A stretch of DNA of 64,000 bases from Alphaproteobacteria bacterium UBA3612. Lineage in GTDB: Bacteria; Pseudomonadota; Alphaproteobacteria; Sphingomonadales; Sphingomonadaceae. The notes below the pieces were generated by a model. It worked only from the letters and a program-made list of their open reading frames with translations, did not search any database and was not told where the DNA came from. The translations under genes were made by a program, and so were the position numbers. Below, in pieces: positions 51,291 through 61,112 of this stretch. Positions within the stretch are counted from its first letter, which is position 1. The number at the start of each line of letters is the position of its first letter. The DNA lies in the NCBI GenBank assembly GCA_002375465.1, contig DFLT01000014.1, positions 137,577 through 201,576 on the forward strand. Direction: 5' to 3'.

Positions 51291-54200
51291 TCAGCCTGCC
51301 ATCTTCGCAAGCGAACGCGCGATCTTGACCGTACCAGCCAGGCGCTGCTGTGGGCTGCGCCAGTCGCGACTGATGAACAGGCGCTGGTCCGGGCGCAGTT
51401 TCACCACCTCCGCATTGCGCTGCAGGAATCCCACCAGCTTCTCCGGCCGCGCAAACTCATTCTCATGGAATGTGATGAGGGCACCCTTTGCGCCGGCTTC
51501 GATCTTCTCGATGTTCGCGATGCGGCAAAGTGCCTTCGTTTCTATGACTTGCATCAGGTTCTTCGCCTCGTCTGGCAGCGGGCCAAAACGGTCGATAAGC
51601 TCCGCAGCGAACGCGTCTATCTCTTCGCGTGACGTGAGGTCGCCAAGCCGCTTGTAAAGCGACATGCGCAGATTGAGGTCGCCGACATAATCCTCCGGGA
51701 TCAGGATGGCGGCGTCCACGTTGATCTGTGGGCTGAAGGCTTCACGCGGTTTGTCGATGCCCGCCGCGTCGGCCTTCGCGACCAACATCGCGTCCTCCAG
51801 CATGGACTGATAAAGTTCGAACCCGACTTCCTTGATATGACCCGACTGTTCGTCGCCAAGAAGGTTTCCGGCCCCGCGTATGTCGAGGTCTTGTGCCGCA
51901 AGCTGAAATCCGGCGCCCAGTGAATCAAGACTGGACAATACCTGCAGCCGTTTCTGCGCAGTCGGACTGAGCGGTGTATCCTCCGCCGTTGTCAGATAAG
52001 CATAGGCCCGCGTTTTCGACCGTCCGACCCTTCCGCGCAGCTGGTACAGCTGCGCAAGGCCGAACATGTCCGCCCGATGGATGATCATCGTATTGGCGCT
52101 CGGAATGTCGATGCCGCTTTCGATGATCGTGGTCGACACCAGAACGTCATATTCATTGTCGTAGAAGGCGCTCATGCGCTCCTCGACCGCGGTCGCGCTC
52201 ATCTGTCCGTGCGCCACGATGTATTTCACCTCTGGCACATATTCCCGGAAAAACGCCTCAAGCTCAGGGATATCCTTTACCCGCGGCGTCACGAAGTAAC
52301 TTTGTCCGCCGCGATAATGTTCACGCAGCAGCGCCTCGCGCACCACCACCGGATCCCACGGCATCACATAGGTCCGGATCGCCAGTCGATCGACTGGAGG
52401 CGTGGCAATCAGCGACATGTCACGCATGCCGGACATCGCCATTTGCAGCGTGCGCGGGATAGGAGTGGCAGTCAGCGTCAACATATGCACGTCAGATTTC
52501 AGCTGCTTCAGACGCTCCTTGTGCGTGACGCCGAACCGCTGCTCCTCATCGACAATGACGAGGCCAAGACGCTTGAACTCGATCGACTTCGCCAAGAGCG
52601 CGTGCGTGCCGATGACGATGTCGATGCTGCCATCCGCAATGCCCGCCTTCGTGCGCGCCCTGTCCTTTTGGCCGACAAGTCGGGACAGATGGCCGATCTC
52701 TATTCCCAGACCCTCAAAACGTTGCTGGAAATTTCGCGCATGTTGGCGCGCCAGCAAGGTAGTGGGGCAGACGACGGCGACCTGTTGCCCTTCCAACGCC
52801 GCGACATAGGCAGCACGCATCGCCACCTCCGTCTTTCCGAACCCCACATCCCCGACGATCAGGCGGTCCACTGGCTTGCCGCTCGCCAGGTCGGTCAGCG
52901 TATCGTCGACGGCGTTCTGCTGATCTTCCGTCTCCTCATAGGGGAAGCGGTCAACGAAAGCGCCCAATTGCGAAGGATCGACGTCGAGCCTCTTGCCTTC
53001 GCGCAACGACCGTTCCGCCGCTGTACGGATCAACCCGGCAGCAATTTCGCCGATCCGTTCCTTGGCGCGCGCTTTTCGCGCCTGCCAATTGGCACCGCCC
53101 ATCCGGTCGAGGGCGACATCCTCACCGGCGCCGTACCGGCTCAGCACATCCATATTCTCAACCGGCACGAACAGCCGGTCATCCCCAGCATAGGTCAGCG
53201 CAACGCAGTCATGCGGCTGTCCGCCGACATCGATGGCCGTCAGCCCCTCATAGCGACCGATGCCATGATCGGTATGCACGACAAGATCACCCGGCGTCAT
53301 CATTGCCAGTTGATCCATGAAGGCATTCGCCTTCCGCGCCCGCTTGGCCCGCCGCACCAGCCGATCGCCGAGCATGTCCTGCTCGCTGATCACGGCGATG
53401 TCGTCGTCGGTAAAGCCGTGATCCAGCGGCAGCACCGCTAGCGCAATACTGTCAGTACCTGAACGCGCGCTTTGCCAGTCTGGCACTTCGCTCAGTGGCC
53501 CTAGCCCATGCTCTTCCAGCAAACCCTTCAGCCGGTCGCGCGCGCCGACGGTATAGCTGGCGAGGATCACCTGCTTGCCATCCTTTCGCAGCGTCTCGGC
53601 ATGGGCGCCGAGCGCCTGGTAGATGCTGTTTTCCCCTTTGCGCTCTGGCGCGAAATTGCGGGCAGGGCGGATGCCCAAATCCACACTGCGTCCTTCCCCT
53701 TCAGGCTGCTCGAAGGCGCTGGCCGTGTGAACGCCGAAGCGGCCCTTCAGCTCATGCCATTCGTCCGGGGTCAGGTACAATGCATCCGGGGCGAGCGGCC
53801 GGTAGCTTGCAGCACTTTTTTCCAACGCCTGCATTCTGTTATCATAATAATCTTGAATGGCTTCGAAACGCTGGTCCGCGGCAAGGGCGCTGCCCTCATC
53901 AGCCACAATGACGTCATTTTCAGACAGGAGGTCGAAGACGGTGCCCAATTCTCCCTCCAGCAGTGGCAGCCAGTTTTCCATGCCTGCCAGTCGGCGCCGT
54001 TCGCTGACCGCCTGATATAGCGGGTCGCTGGTGGCAGACGCACCAAAGCGTTCGACATAGGTCTGGCGAAACCGGGTCACGGCATCGTCGGTAAGCAGAA
54101 GCTCGCTGACCGGCTGCATGATGAACGCATCCGCATCACCCACCGTCCGCTGCGTTCCGGGATCGAAGGCGCGGACCGATTCGATCTCATCGCCGAAGAA

Positions 54201-54758
54201 ATCCAGCCGCAGCGCCGTTTCGCGTCCACCGGGAAACAGATCAATCAGGCCGCCCCGCACTGCGAATTCGCCCGGCTCCAGCACCGTATCGGTGCGCGTA
54301 AAGCCGTTCGCGGCCAGACGCTGGGCAAGCTCCGTGGGTTCAATGACCTCACCCGCTGCTATCCTGACGGTCAGCGCGCGAATTCTCTCTGGTCGCAGCG
54401 CACGTTGTGTCAAAGCGTTCACCGTCGTCACGACGAGCTCGGCACCTTGCGGACGGTCCGCCAGAGCGGCCAGCCCTGCAACCCTGTCTGCGCTCGCCTT
54501 CAGCGAGGGTGACGCCCGGTCATAGGGCAGCGAATCCCAGGCAGGCAGTGAAATGATTCTCGCATCCGGGGCAAAAAATGCCGCTGCGTCGGCAAGGTTC
54601 GTCGCGGCCAGGTCGTCCGGCGCAATATAGACCGCTCGCGCACCGGTGCGTGCCGCCTGCGTCGCCAATTGGGTCATGAAAAGCGGCAGATATCCACTGG
54701 GCGCACCGCCGATTGCCAGCGGCGACGATGCCGCGGCAATCGTCTCAATTCTGTTCAA
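51291..54758 (-). CDS. mfd: Transcription-repair coupling factor Mfd
   Basis: A 1155-residue ATP-driven translocase that removes stalled RNA polymerase and recruits UvrA. It has UvrB-homology N-terminal modules (LPAWDSLPYDRASPS), a CarD-like polymerase-interacting domain (GDLVVHTDHGIGRYEG), and RecG-like helicase motifs: Walker A GDVGFGKTEVA, VDEEQRFGV, TATPIPRTL. The TRCF domain is at the C-terminus. TTG 54758 overlaps the sdhE stop (TTGA) and gives the normal family length; an ATG at 54863 would bury 105 bases in sdhE. Confidence 0.95.
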   Translation of the reverse strand: MNRIETIAAASSPLAIGGAPSGYLPLFMTQLATQAARTGARAVYIAPDDLAATNLADAAAFFAPDARIISLPAWDSLPYDRASPSLKASADRVAGLAALADRPQGAELVVTTVNALTQRALRPERIRALTVRIAAGEVIEPTELAQRLAANGFTRTDTVLEPGEFAVRGGLIDLFPGGRETALRLDFFGDEIESVRAFDPGTQRTVGDADAFIMQPVSELLLTDDAVTRFRQTYVERFGASATSDPLYQAVSERRRLAGMENWLPLLEGELGTVFDLLSENDVIVADEGSALAADQRFEAIQDYYDNRMQALEKSAASYRPLAPDALYLTPDEWHELKGRFGVHTASAFEQPEGEGRSVDLGIRPARNFAPERKGENSIYQALGAHAETLRKDGKQVILASYTVGARDRLKGLLEEHGLGPLSEVPDWQSARSGTDSIALAVLPLDHGFTDDDIAVISEQDMLGDRLVRRAKRARKANAFMDQLAMMTPGDLVVHTDHGIGRYEGLTAIDVGGQPHDCVALTYAGDDRLFVPVENMDVLSRYGAGEDVALDRMGGANWQARKARAKERIGEIAAGLIRTAAERSLREGKRLDVDPSQLGAFVDRFPYEETEDQQNAVDDTLTDLASGKPVDRLIVGDVGFGKTEVAMRAAYVAALEGQQVAVVCPTTLLARQHARNFQQRFEGLGIEIGHLSRLVGQKDRARTKAGIADGSIDIVIGTHALLAKSIEFKRLGLVIVDEEQRFGVTHKERLKQLKSDVHMLTLTATPIPRTLQMAMSGMRDMSLIATPPVDRLAIRTYVMPWDPVVVREALLREHYRGGQSYFVTPRVKDIPELEAFFREYVPEVKYIVAHGQMSATAVEERMSAFYDNEYDVLVSTTIIESGIDIPSANTMIIHRADMFGLAQLYQLRGRVGRSKTRAYAYLTTAEDTPLSPTAQKRLQVLSSLDSLGAGFQLAAQDLDIRGAGNLLGDEQSGHIKEVGFELYQSMLEDAMLVAKADAAGIDKPREAFSPQINVDAAILIPEDYVGDLNLRMSLYKRLGDLTSREEIDAFAAELIDRFGPLPDEAKNLMQVIETKALCRIANIEKIEAGAKGALITFHENEFARPEKLVGFLQRNAEVVKLRPDQRLFISRDWRSPQQRLAGTVKIARSLAKMAG

Positions 54759-55063
54759 GTTCGGGTGCTTCTTTCCGGGCTGGGGATATAGTCTAGGACT
54801 TGCATTTCCTGCATCGTTTCGCCCTGAAAGCGCTCGGGGACCGCTTGCGTTCCGATGGCCCATGCCATGATGTCGACGTCCTGCTCTTCCAGCAGGGTCT
54901 CGTACCAGGAAATCGCCTCCTCATCCCAAACGGCGAGGTGGCGGTCGCAAAACCCACCGATTAACAGGTCGGCCTCCTTCGTACCCCGATGCCAGGCACG
55001 AAATCTAAGCCGACGGCGACGGGCGGCAAGTGGATCCTGTTGTGATTCTGCGGCGTCGTTCAC
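54755..55063 (-). CDS. sdhE: Succinate dehydrogenase assembly factor SdhE
   Basis: A 102-residue SdhE/Sdh5-type protein that promotes covalent FAD attachment to SdhA. The RGxxE motif is in WHRGTKEADLLIGGF, followed by WYETLLEEQDVDIMAWAIG. GTG 55063 gives the expected length; an upstream ATG (55174) would overlap the recG start region. It is divergent from recG with 16 bases between starts, and its stop overlaps mfd. The recG/sdhE/mfd grouping is common in alphaproteobacteria. Confidence 0.9.
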   Translation of the reverse strand: MNDAAESQQDPLAARRRRLRFRAWHRGTKEADLLIGGFCDRHLAVWDEEAISWYETLLEEQDVDIMAWAIGTQAVPERFQGETMQEMQVLDYIPSPERSTRT

Positions 55064-55079
55064 ATAAGGTGACCTAGAT

Positions 55080-57152
55080 ATGCGCCCGGAACTCCTCAAC
55101 CCCCTGTTCGCACCCTGCGACACGATTGACGGGGTAGGGCCGCGCCTGAAAAAGCAATTGGCGAAACTTGGCATCGAGCGTGTCCTCGACCTGATCTACC
55201 ATCTTCCGGTTCAGCATATTCCCCGTATCCGTGTCGCCCGTCTGGCTTCCGCCATGGTGGGCCAAGTCATCATCGCGGAAGTGATGGTCTTTCAAATCGA
55301 CGATGGCGATGGGCGCCGGCCTACCCGCGTCCGCGTAACAGACGCGGCAGGGCGCCCAGCGACCCTCGTCTATTTTCACGATCGTGGATATGCGCGTAAA
55401 ATTCTTCCCCGCGGGGAAACGCGCATCGTTTCCGGTCGGTTGGAAAGCTACGGCGATCAACTTCAGATCGTTCATCCGGATCATGTCGTAACGCAACAAA
55501 ATAGCGACGAAATACCCGAGCGAGAGCCGGTCTATCCGCTTACCGAGGGTCTGACCAATAAACGGCTGGGCGGATTGATAGCCAATGCGTTGGAGAGAAT
55601 TCCCGACATTGACGAGTGGGCCGACGGAAATTTCATCGCGTCTCAGCAATGGCCCTGCTGGGCTAATGCGCTGGAGAAGGCGCACGCTGCTGACAATGAC
55701 GCAGCCGCGCGAACACGGCTGGCCTATGACGAGCTGCTGGCCAATCAGGTTGCCCTGCTGGCCATGCGCCAAGCGGCCCGGAAACGGCGTGGCCGCGCCC
55801 TGAAAGCGGACGACCGTCTTATCACCCAGTTCCGGGCGAAGCTTCCCTACCGGCTGACCGGCGCACAGGAACGATCGATCGCAGAAATCATCGGCGACCT
55901 CGCCGCAGATGCGCCCATGCTCCGCTTGCTGCAGGGCGATGTCGGCAGCGGCAAGACTGCCGTGGCCCTGGCCGCCATGTTGCGCGCCGTGGAGGCCGGG
56001 GGGCAGGCCGCTATGCTGGCACCAACAGAGCTGCTCGCACGTCAACACCATGCAACGCTCACTGATATGCTCACCGGTTTGGGTGTGCGCTGCGCGATTC
56101 TGACGGGCCGCGAAAAGGGCGCGAAACGGACGGCGCTCTATGCGGAACTCGCTGCGGGCCAGATCGATATTCTGGTCGGAACCCATGCAATCTTTCAGGA
56201 CGCTGTCACGTACAAGGATCTGGCCCTCGCGGTGATCGACGAGCAGCACCGCTTTGGCGTTAACCAGCGCATGGCCCTCATGTCCAAGGCTAAGGTGCCG
56301 CCACATGTCCTTGTAATGACGGCCACGCCGATTCCGCGCACTCTCACGCTGACGCAGTTTGGGGAAATGGACGAGTCGCGTTTGGACCAGATGCCGCCGG
56401 GCCGTGTCCCCGTGGAAACGCGCGTCATCAGCCAGGACCGCCTGTCCGAAATCGTCGAATCCGCTGGGCGTCTTCTGGACAGCGGTGGTCGCGCCTATTG
56501 GGTTTGCCCGCTGGTAGAGGAGGGCAACGGCGCTGGTGAGCAGGCGGCCGCTGAAACCCGTTTTGCACTCCTAAAGAAGCGCTTCGGCGATGATGTTGTC
56601 GGCATGGTTCACGGCCAGATGCCCGGTCCCGAAAAAGACGCCGTCATGGCGTCATTCGCCGCAGGCGATATCCGGCTTCTGGTGGCGACTACGGTCATAG
56701 AAGTTGGCGTAAACGTGCCAGAGGCTACCCTGATGATCATCGAGCAGGCGGAACGGTTTGGGCTCGCTCAGCTGCATCAGCTTCGCGGTCGCGTTGGCCG
56801 GGGCGAGGGGAAATCGGTCTGCCTTTTGCTGCGCGCGCCGGAAATCAGCGAAACGGCGCGCGATCGCCTGAAATTGATCCGTGGCACTAACGATGGATTT
56901 GAAATCGCAGAGAAGGATCTAGCGCTGCGTGGCGGCGGTGAATTGCTGGGCACGAGACAGTCAGGGGAGGGTAGCTACCGCGTGGCACGGCCGGACGACA
57001 TCATGCACCTCGCCGATTCTGCCCGCGCCGATGCAAAACTGTTCCTTGAGCATGAGGGCGGGTTCCAGGCTAGCCCCCGCCGCGATGCGATGCGCGCGCT
57101 ACTTTACATGTTCGAGCGCGACACGGCTGTCCCGCTGCTACAATCAGGCTGA
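55080..57152 (+). CDS. recG: ATP-dependent DNA helicase RecG
   Basis: A 690-residue branch-migration helicase that regresses stalled forks. The N-terminal wedge/OB domain spans about 1-180 (LGIERVLDLIYHLP), followed by the helicase core with GDVGSGKTAVA, IDEQHRFGV, MTATPIPRTL, VHGQMPGPEKD and QLRGRVGRG. Length is normal. Its last nine bases overlap the convergent WbpM-like gene. Confidence 0.96.
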   Translation: MRPELLNPLFAPCDTIDGVGPRLKKQLAKLGIERVLDLIYHLPVQHIPRIRVARLASAMVGQVIIAEVMVFQIDDGDGRRPTRVRVTDAAGRPATLVYFHDRGYARKILPRGETRIVSGRLESYGDQLQIVHPDHVVTQQNSDEIPEREPVYPLTEGLTNKRLGGLIANALERIPDIDEWADGNFIASQQWPCWANALEKAHAADNDAAARTRLAYDELLANQVALLAMRQAARKRRGRALKADDRLITQFRAKLPYRLTGAQERSIAEIIGDLAADAPMLRLLQGDVGSGKTAVALAAMLRAVEAGGQAAMLAPTELLARQHHATLTDMLTGLGVRCAILTGREKGAKRTALYAELAAGQIDILVGTHAIFQDAVTYKDLALAVIDEQHRFGVNQRMALMSKAKVPPHVLVMTATPIPRTLTLTQFGEMDESRLDQMPPGRVPVETRVISQDRLSEIVESAGRLLDSGGRAYWVCPLVEEGNGAGEQAAAETRFALLKKRFGDDVVGMVHGQMPGPEKDAVMASFAAGDIRLLVATTVIEVGVNVPEATLMIIEQAERFGLAQLHQLRGRVGRGEGKSVCLLLRAPEISETARDRLKLIRGTNDGFEIAEKDLALRGGGELLGTRQSGEGSYRVARPDDIMHLADSARADAKLFLEHEGGFQASPRRDAMRALLYMFERDTAVPLLQSG

Positions 57153-59090
57153 CGAGGGCAGCGATACGATCTTGGCGCCTCTTTGCGGCACCTCATGCTC
57201 GTGGGTGAATTCGGGAACCAGCTCCTTCAACAGGCGCAACGTGCTGACCCTGTCCCTGCGCTGGGCGGCGTCTTGCAGCTTCTTCAATGCGGCCTCCAGC
57301 ACCCGGTAATCCACCGTTCGGGGCTGAGCGAGTGTGATGCCGGCGCGCTCCGTCGGAACGGCTTCCTCGCCGTCATGCAGAAGTTCTTCGTATAATTTCT
57401 CACCTGGACGAAGGCCGGTAATCTCGATCTTGATGTCGCGCTCAACCTTCAGGCCCGACAGTTCGATCATGCGCTTGGCAAGGTCTATGATACGCACGGG
57501 CGCGCCCATATCGAGCACAAATATCTTGCCGGCCGCCGCGCTGCCACGGCTGCCGATTTCCCCCGCATGCAGGACCAGTTCGACGGCCTCACTGATCGTC
57601 ATGAAGTAGCGCGTGATATTCGGGTGCGTGATTGTGAGGGGGCCGCCGCGTTCCAGTTGCTGACGGAACCGCGGAACGACCGACCCCGTGCTGCCCAGCA
57701 CATTCCCGAACCGGACGGTGACAAAGCGCAAATCCTGCTTGCGACGCTCCGAATGCAGGTCCAGCGCCTGGCAATAGCTTTCCGCCAAACGCTTCGTCGC
57801 GCCCATCACATTTGCCGGATTCACGGCCTTGTCGGTGGAAATAAGGACCATTGCCTTGGTGCGATGGCGGAGGCAGGCATCTGCCACATTTCGCGTACCG
57901 ATTGCGTTGGTAAGGATCGCCTCATTGGGGTTCGCCTCTACCAGCGGCACATGCTTCAAGGCGGCGGCGTGTAAAACAATTTCCGGAGCGGCCCGACCGA
58001 AAACATCCTCTATACGCTGCGTATCCCGCACGTCACCAATCATCGAATTGAGGTTAAGGCTGGGGTAGCGTTCGCTTATTTCAATATCGATCTTGTAGAG
58101 CGCAAATTCGCTGGCATCTAATAGCGTCAGCTCCGAGGGGCCGTAGCTCGCAATCTGCCGCACGAGCTCGCTGCCGATCGACCCTCCGGCGCCCGTTACC
58201 AGAACCCGCTTGCCGGCGAGAAATTCCCGTAGCGGAGATCGGTCCAGCTTAGTTTGCGGACGGCCCAGAAGATCCTCGATCGCCACCGGACGCAGCCGAA
58301 CTTCCTCGTCCAGACCGGATTGTAGGGTGAGCGATGTCGGAATGCGGTCCAGCGACATGCCGAGTTCACCCGCCATCGCGATCAGCTCGTCGATGTCGCT
58401 GGCCTCCAGGGCTGATGGCGACAGCGCAAATCGCTTGGGCTCGATCCCGCGAGCAACTAGCTTGTGTATCACCTTCTGCAGATCGCGCAGCGACCCGTCG
58501 ACGCGAACGCCCTGTATGGAACTGCCCTTCGAGCGCGGGTCCAGACTAACCAGCGATGCCACCGTATATGGGGTGTCAGAACTGGTCTTCAGACGGCGGA
58601 TAAAGGCGTCGGCCTCCGCGTCCGCGCCGATTACGATGATCGGTTCCTTTCCGTGCTTACTCCGGAGGACGCCGCGTAAACCCCTGTCCTTCAGGCTGCG
58701 ATAGGCCAACCGCGTTCCGCCAAGCAAAAACACCATCAAGACAAAGGCGATGATAAGGATCATGCGCGGGAAATCTTCGAGTCGGTTCAGGAAGAACAGA
58801 GCGATGGCAACGCCCGCTGTCGTAACGAACGCGGCCTGGACGATGCGAGACAAATCGGCGATCGACGCATAACGCCATATCCCCCGATAAAGACCCATCA
58901 ATATGAAGACGACGCCGCCGACCGCCATAGCGCAGAATGCCGTCTGCAGAATCAGCGACCCGTTGCCCAAAAGACTTTCCGGTTCCAGCCGTACCGCGAA
59001 CGCGATGACGAAGCTCGCGGCTGCCATGAAGATGTCATGCAGAAGCGCTAAGGTTGACCGGGAAAGCTTTCGCCGTGACTCCATACTCAT
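57144..59090 (-). CDS. Membrane-bound UDP-HexNAc 4,6-dehydratase (WbpM/CapD/PglF-like)
   Basis: A 648-residue polysaccharide-biosynthesis protein. Four N-terminal membrane helices (about 10-130) and a first Rossmann module (EPIIVIGADAEADAFI) precede the dehydratase domain: VTGAGGSIGSELVRQI at about 300, GDVRD, and LISTDKAVNPANVMGATKR with the family's Ser/Met/Lys active site instead of Tyr/Lys. It should convert UDP-GlcNAc to UDP-4-keto-6-deoxy-HexNAc. The ATG at 59090 overlaps the WbpV-like stop (ATGA), so it is the third gene of a coupled operon. It converges on recG with a nine-base overlap. Confidence 0.92.
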   Translation of the reverse strand: MSMESRRKLSRSTLALLHDIFMAAASFVIAFAVRLEPESLLGNGSLILQTAFCAMAVGGVVFILMGLYRGIWRYASIADLSRIVQAAFVTTAGVAIALFFLNRLEDFPRMILIIAFVLMVFLLGGTRLAYRSLKDRGLRGVLRSKHGKEPIIVIGADAEADAFIRRLKTSSDTPYTVASLVSLDPRSKGSSIQGVRVDGSLRDLQKVIHKLVARGIEPKRFALSPSALEASDIDELIAMAGELGMSLDRIPTSLTLQSGLDEEVRLRPVAIEDLLGRPQTKLDRSPLREFLAGKRVLVTGAGGSIGSELVRQIASYGPSELTLLDASEFALYKIDIEISERYPSLNLNSMIGDVRDTQRIEDVFGRAAPEIVLHAAALKHVPLVEANPNEAILTNAIGTRNVADACLRHRTKAMVLISTDKAVNPANVMGATKRLAESYCQALDLHSERRKQDLRFVTVRFGNVLGSTGSVVPRFRQQLERGGPLTITHPNITRYFMTISEAVELVLHAGEIGSRGSAAAGKIFVLDMGAPVRIIDLAKRMIELSGLKVERDIKIEITGLRPGEKLYEELLHDGEEAVPTERAGITLAQPRTVDYRVLEAALKKLQDAAQRRDRVSTLRLLKELVPEFTHEHEVPQRGAKIVSLPSSA

Positions 59091-60064
59091 ACTACCTTTT
59101 GTCTGGCGCTGCGGATCCCCGTACCGGAAATATGGTTTCGAAACCACGCCACTGTTCGTTCCAGATCGTGTCCCTTATCGGGATGCCATTGCATAAACCT
59201 GAAGAACTCCGACTGTTCGATGCTGAGCGGGTCCAACAGCCGCCTGATCCGTTCGCCCTGGCCCGTTAGCAGACCCGCCATTCTAAGCAGAACCGTGGGT
59301 ACGGGGAATAACGGTTCGTCGCGCCCAGACGCTCGGAATAGCTCACGAATCAGTTGATTCAGTGGCAATATGACGGGATCTGCCACCAAAAAGGTGCGCC
59401 CGGACGCTTTCGGGTGTCGTACCGTCCGCACCAGCGCTTCGGAAAATAATCCGACGTCAATCATGGCGCGCGGATTTTCCGCCGCACCAAACAGCCGCGG
59501 CAGGGACGATCCCGACAACACTGATTCAATCAGCGCAGCGAAGTTTGCCTTCACGCCTGGACCGTAAATGAGCGGCGGTCGAATGACGACGACCTCCAGA
59601 CCTGTCTCCTGGGCTATCTTCGCCAGTGCGCGCTCCGCTGCCAGCTTGGATCTGCCATAAGCATCCGTCGGGGCCGGTTCATCATCCGCGCGAAAAGGCT
59701 GCGCTTCAGTCGCTGTCTCCCCATTCACCTTGATGGAGCTGACGAATACAAACCGCCGCAGCCCCGCACGAACAGCATCGCGCGCCAGCTTTGCGGTGGC
59801 CAAATGATTGATCCGATCATATTCCGCCTCGGGATCGGCGACCGTTTCGTTCATTACGTGCGCACGATTTGCCAGATGGATCACGGCATCGGCACCGGCA
59901 AGAGCGTCCGCAAAATCTGTGGTTGAGGCGAAGTCACCGACGGCTCTATCCACGGACGGCCCGCTCGCACGACCGACGCGGATTGTTTGGATCCCGGTCT
60001 GCTCAAGATATTTCGTCAGATGTTGTCCGACGAACCCGGTCGAGCCGGTTACGGCGACGATCAT
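59087..60064 (-). CDS. NAD-dependent epimerase/reductase (WbpV-like)
   Basis: A 325-residue extended SDR. VAVTGSTGFVGQHLTKYL binds the cofactor, VIHLANRAHVMNE is typical of 4-keto-6-deoxy-HexNAc reductases, and the catalytic YGRSK and RPPLIYGPGVKANF follow. Between WbpL- and WbpM-like genes it is the likely C4-ketoreductase giving UDP-QuiNAc or UDP-FucNAc. ATG 60064 overlaps the preceding stop; its own stop overlaps the next start. Confidence 0.9.
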   Translation of the reverse strand: MIVAVTGSTGFVGQHLTKYLEQTGIQTIRVGRASGPSVDRAVGDFASTTDFADALAGADAVIHLANRAHVMNETVADPEAEYDRINHLATAKLARDAVRAGLRRFVFVSSIKVNGETATEAQPFRADDEPAPTDAYGRSKLAAERALAKIAQETGLEVVVIRPPLIYGPGVKANFAALIESVLSGSSLPRLFGAAENPRAMIDVGLFSEALVRTVRHPKASGRTFLVADPVILPLNQLIRELFRASGRDEPLFPVPTVLLRMAGLLTGQGERIRRLLDPLSIEQSEFFRFMQWHPDKGHDLERTVAWFRNHISGTGIRSARQKVV

Positions 60065-61095
60065 GCCCGTTTCGCCGCGCGGGTCATCGCAAGCAGCAAC
60101 AGAGCAGTAGCCAGAGCTGCCATCAATAGCCGCACATATTCCCCTAGATGAAGAAGCGGCAGGGCCAGCAGAACTAGCACCGCATTCAGTGCGAGCACTG
60201 CCGACGATGTGTGCGCGTGGGACCACTTTCCCTGGACGGCCCGCTGATAAAAGTGAGAGCGGTGCGCATCAAATATCCTTTCGCCACGCAGAAGGCGCGT
60301 CACCAAGGTGATCGTAGCGTCCGCCGCATAATAAAGCGGCAATATGATCGCTGGCAGCCAGAAGCCACGCGACGCGAGCGCAAGCAACAGTCCACCGGCA
60401 AGAAATCCCAAGGGCAAGCTGCCCACGTCCCCCATGAACAGGCGGGCCGGATGCCAGTTCCAGATGCCGAACCCGACCATCGCGCCAACAGTCACGGCGC
60501 CGGCAACCAGAAGATCACCCCCGATCGCGGGAACGATAATGCCGAGTAAAAAAATACCCGCGCCCACCATGCCTAACTCGCTGACCGTAATGCCATCGAT
60601 CCCGTCCATGAAGTTTACGGCGTTTACCATCCACAACCACGCGACAATCGTCAATATACGGTCCAGCCAAAATGGCATAACACCCTGAAAAACCGGCCCA
60701 TCAAGGAAGGATAATGCGACCAGAACGGCGACAGTCTGGACAAAAAACCGAAGCAGCGGAGACTGTTCTGAGCGGTCATCCATGAAGCCGATGATCGCCA
60801 GACCCACCGCGCCCGCCAGCAACGCCAGATGCCCCAGCGTAACATCGGAGTAGGCCATCCATCCGACGATCATTAGCAACAGCAATACCGGCACTACCGC
60901 CAGGCCACCGCCACGCGGGGTGGGCATATGATGGCTCGACCGTGCATTCGGCACATCCATGATCGCCATCCGCCGCAACCATGGCAAAACGGCGCGGGTT
61001 GCCAGTGCCGTGAAAATGGCCGCGATGACGATGAGCACGAGGGCGGGCCACATACCTATTGCGGACGGGATCTCAGCCCCCGTGTCAAACTTCAT
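60061..61095 (-). CDS. Undecaprenyl-phosphate HexNAc-1-phosphate transferase (WbpL/WecA-like)
   Basis: A 344-residue membrane enzyme of the MraY/WecA family with about ten hydrophobic segments. Motifs are MDVPNARSSHHMPTPRGGG, FMDDRS, NFMDGIDGIT, FMGDVGSLPLGFLAGGL (quoted to 17) and AHRSHFYQRAV. It starts lipid-linked glycan synthesis by moving a HexNAc-1-P to undecaprenyl phosphate. It is first of the three-gene cassette and lies 17 bases after tyrS on the same strand, so it may be transcribed with it. Confidence 0.93.
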   Translation of the reverse strand: MKFDTGAEIPSAIGMWPALVLIVIAAIFTALATRAVLPWLRRMAIMDVPNARSSHHMPTPRGGGLAVVPVLLLLMIVGWMAYSDVTLGHLALLAGAVGLAIIGFMDDRSEQSPLLRFFVQTVAVLVALSFLDGPVFQGVMPFWLDRILTIVAWLWMVNAVNFMDGIDGITVSELGMVGAGIFLLGIIVPAIGGDLLVAGAVTVGAMVGFGIWNWHPARLFMGDVGSLPLGFLAGGLLLALASRGFWLPAIILPLYYAADATITLVTRLLRGERIFDAHRSHFYQRAVQGKWSHAHTSSAVLALNAVLVLLALPLLHLGEYVRLLMAALATALLLLAMTRAAKRA

Positions 61096-61112
61096 GATAC
61101 CGCTCGCTTCTA

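Noticed and set aside
52077..53441. 454-codon plus-strand frame inside mfd
   Set aside because: Shadow of a conserved essential-type gene, no ribosome-binding site or recognisable domain.
55074..56306. 410-codon minus-strand frame opposite recG
   Set aside because: Antisense of the RecG helicase domain with no coding features of its own.
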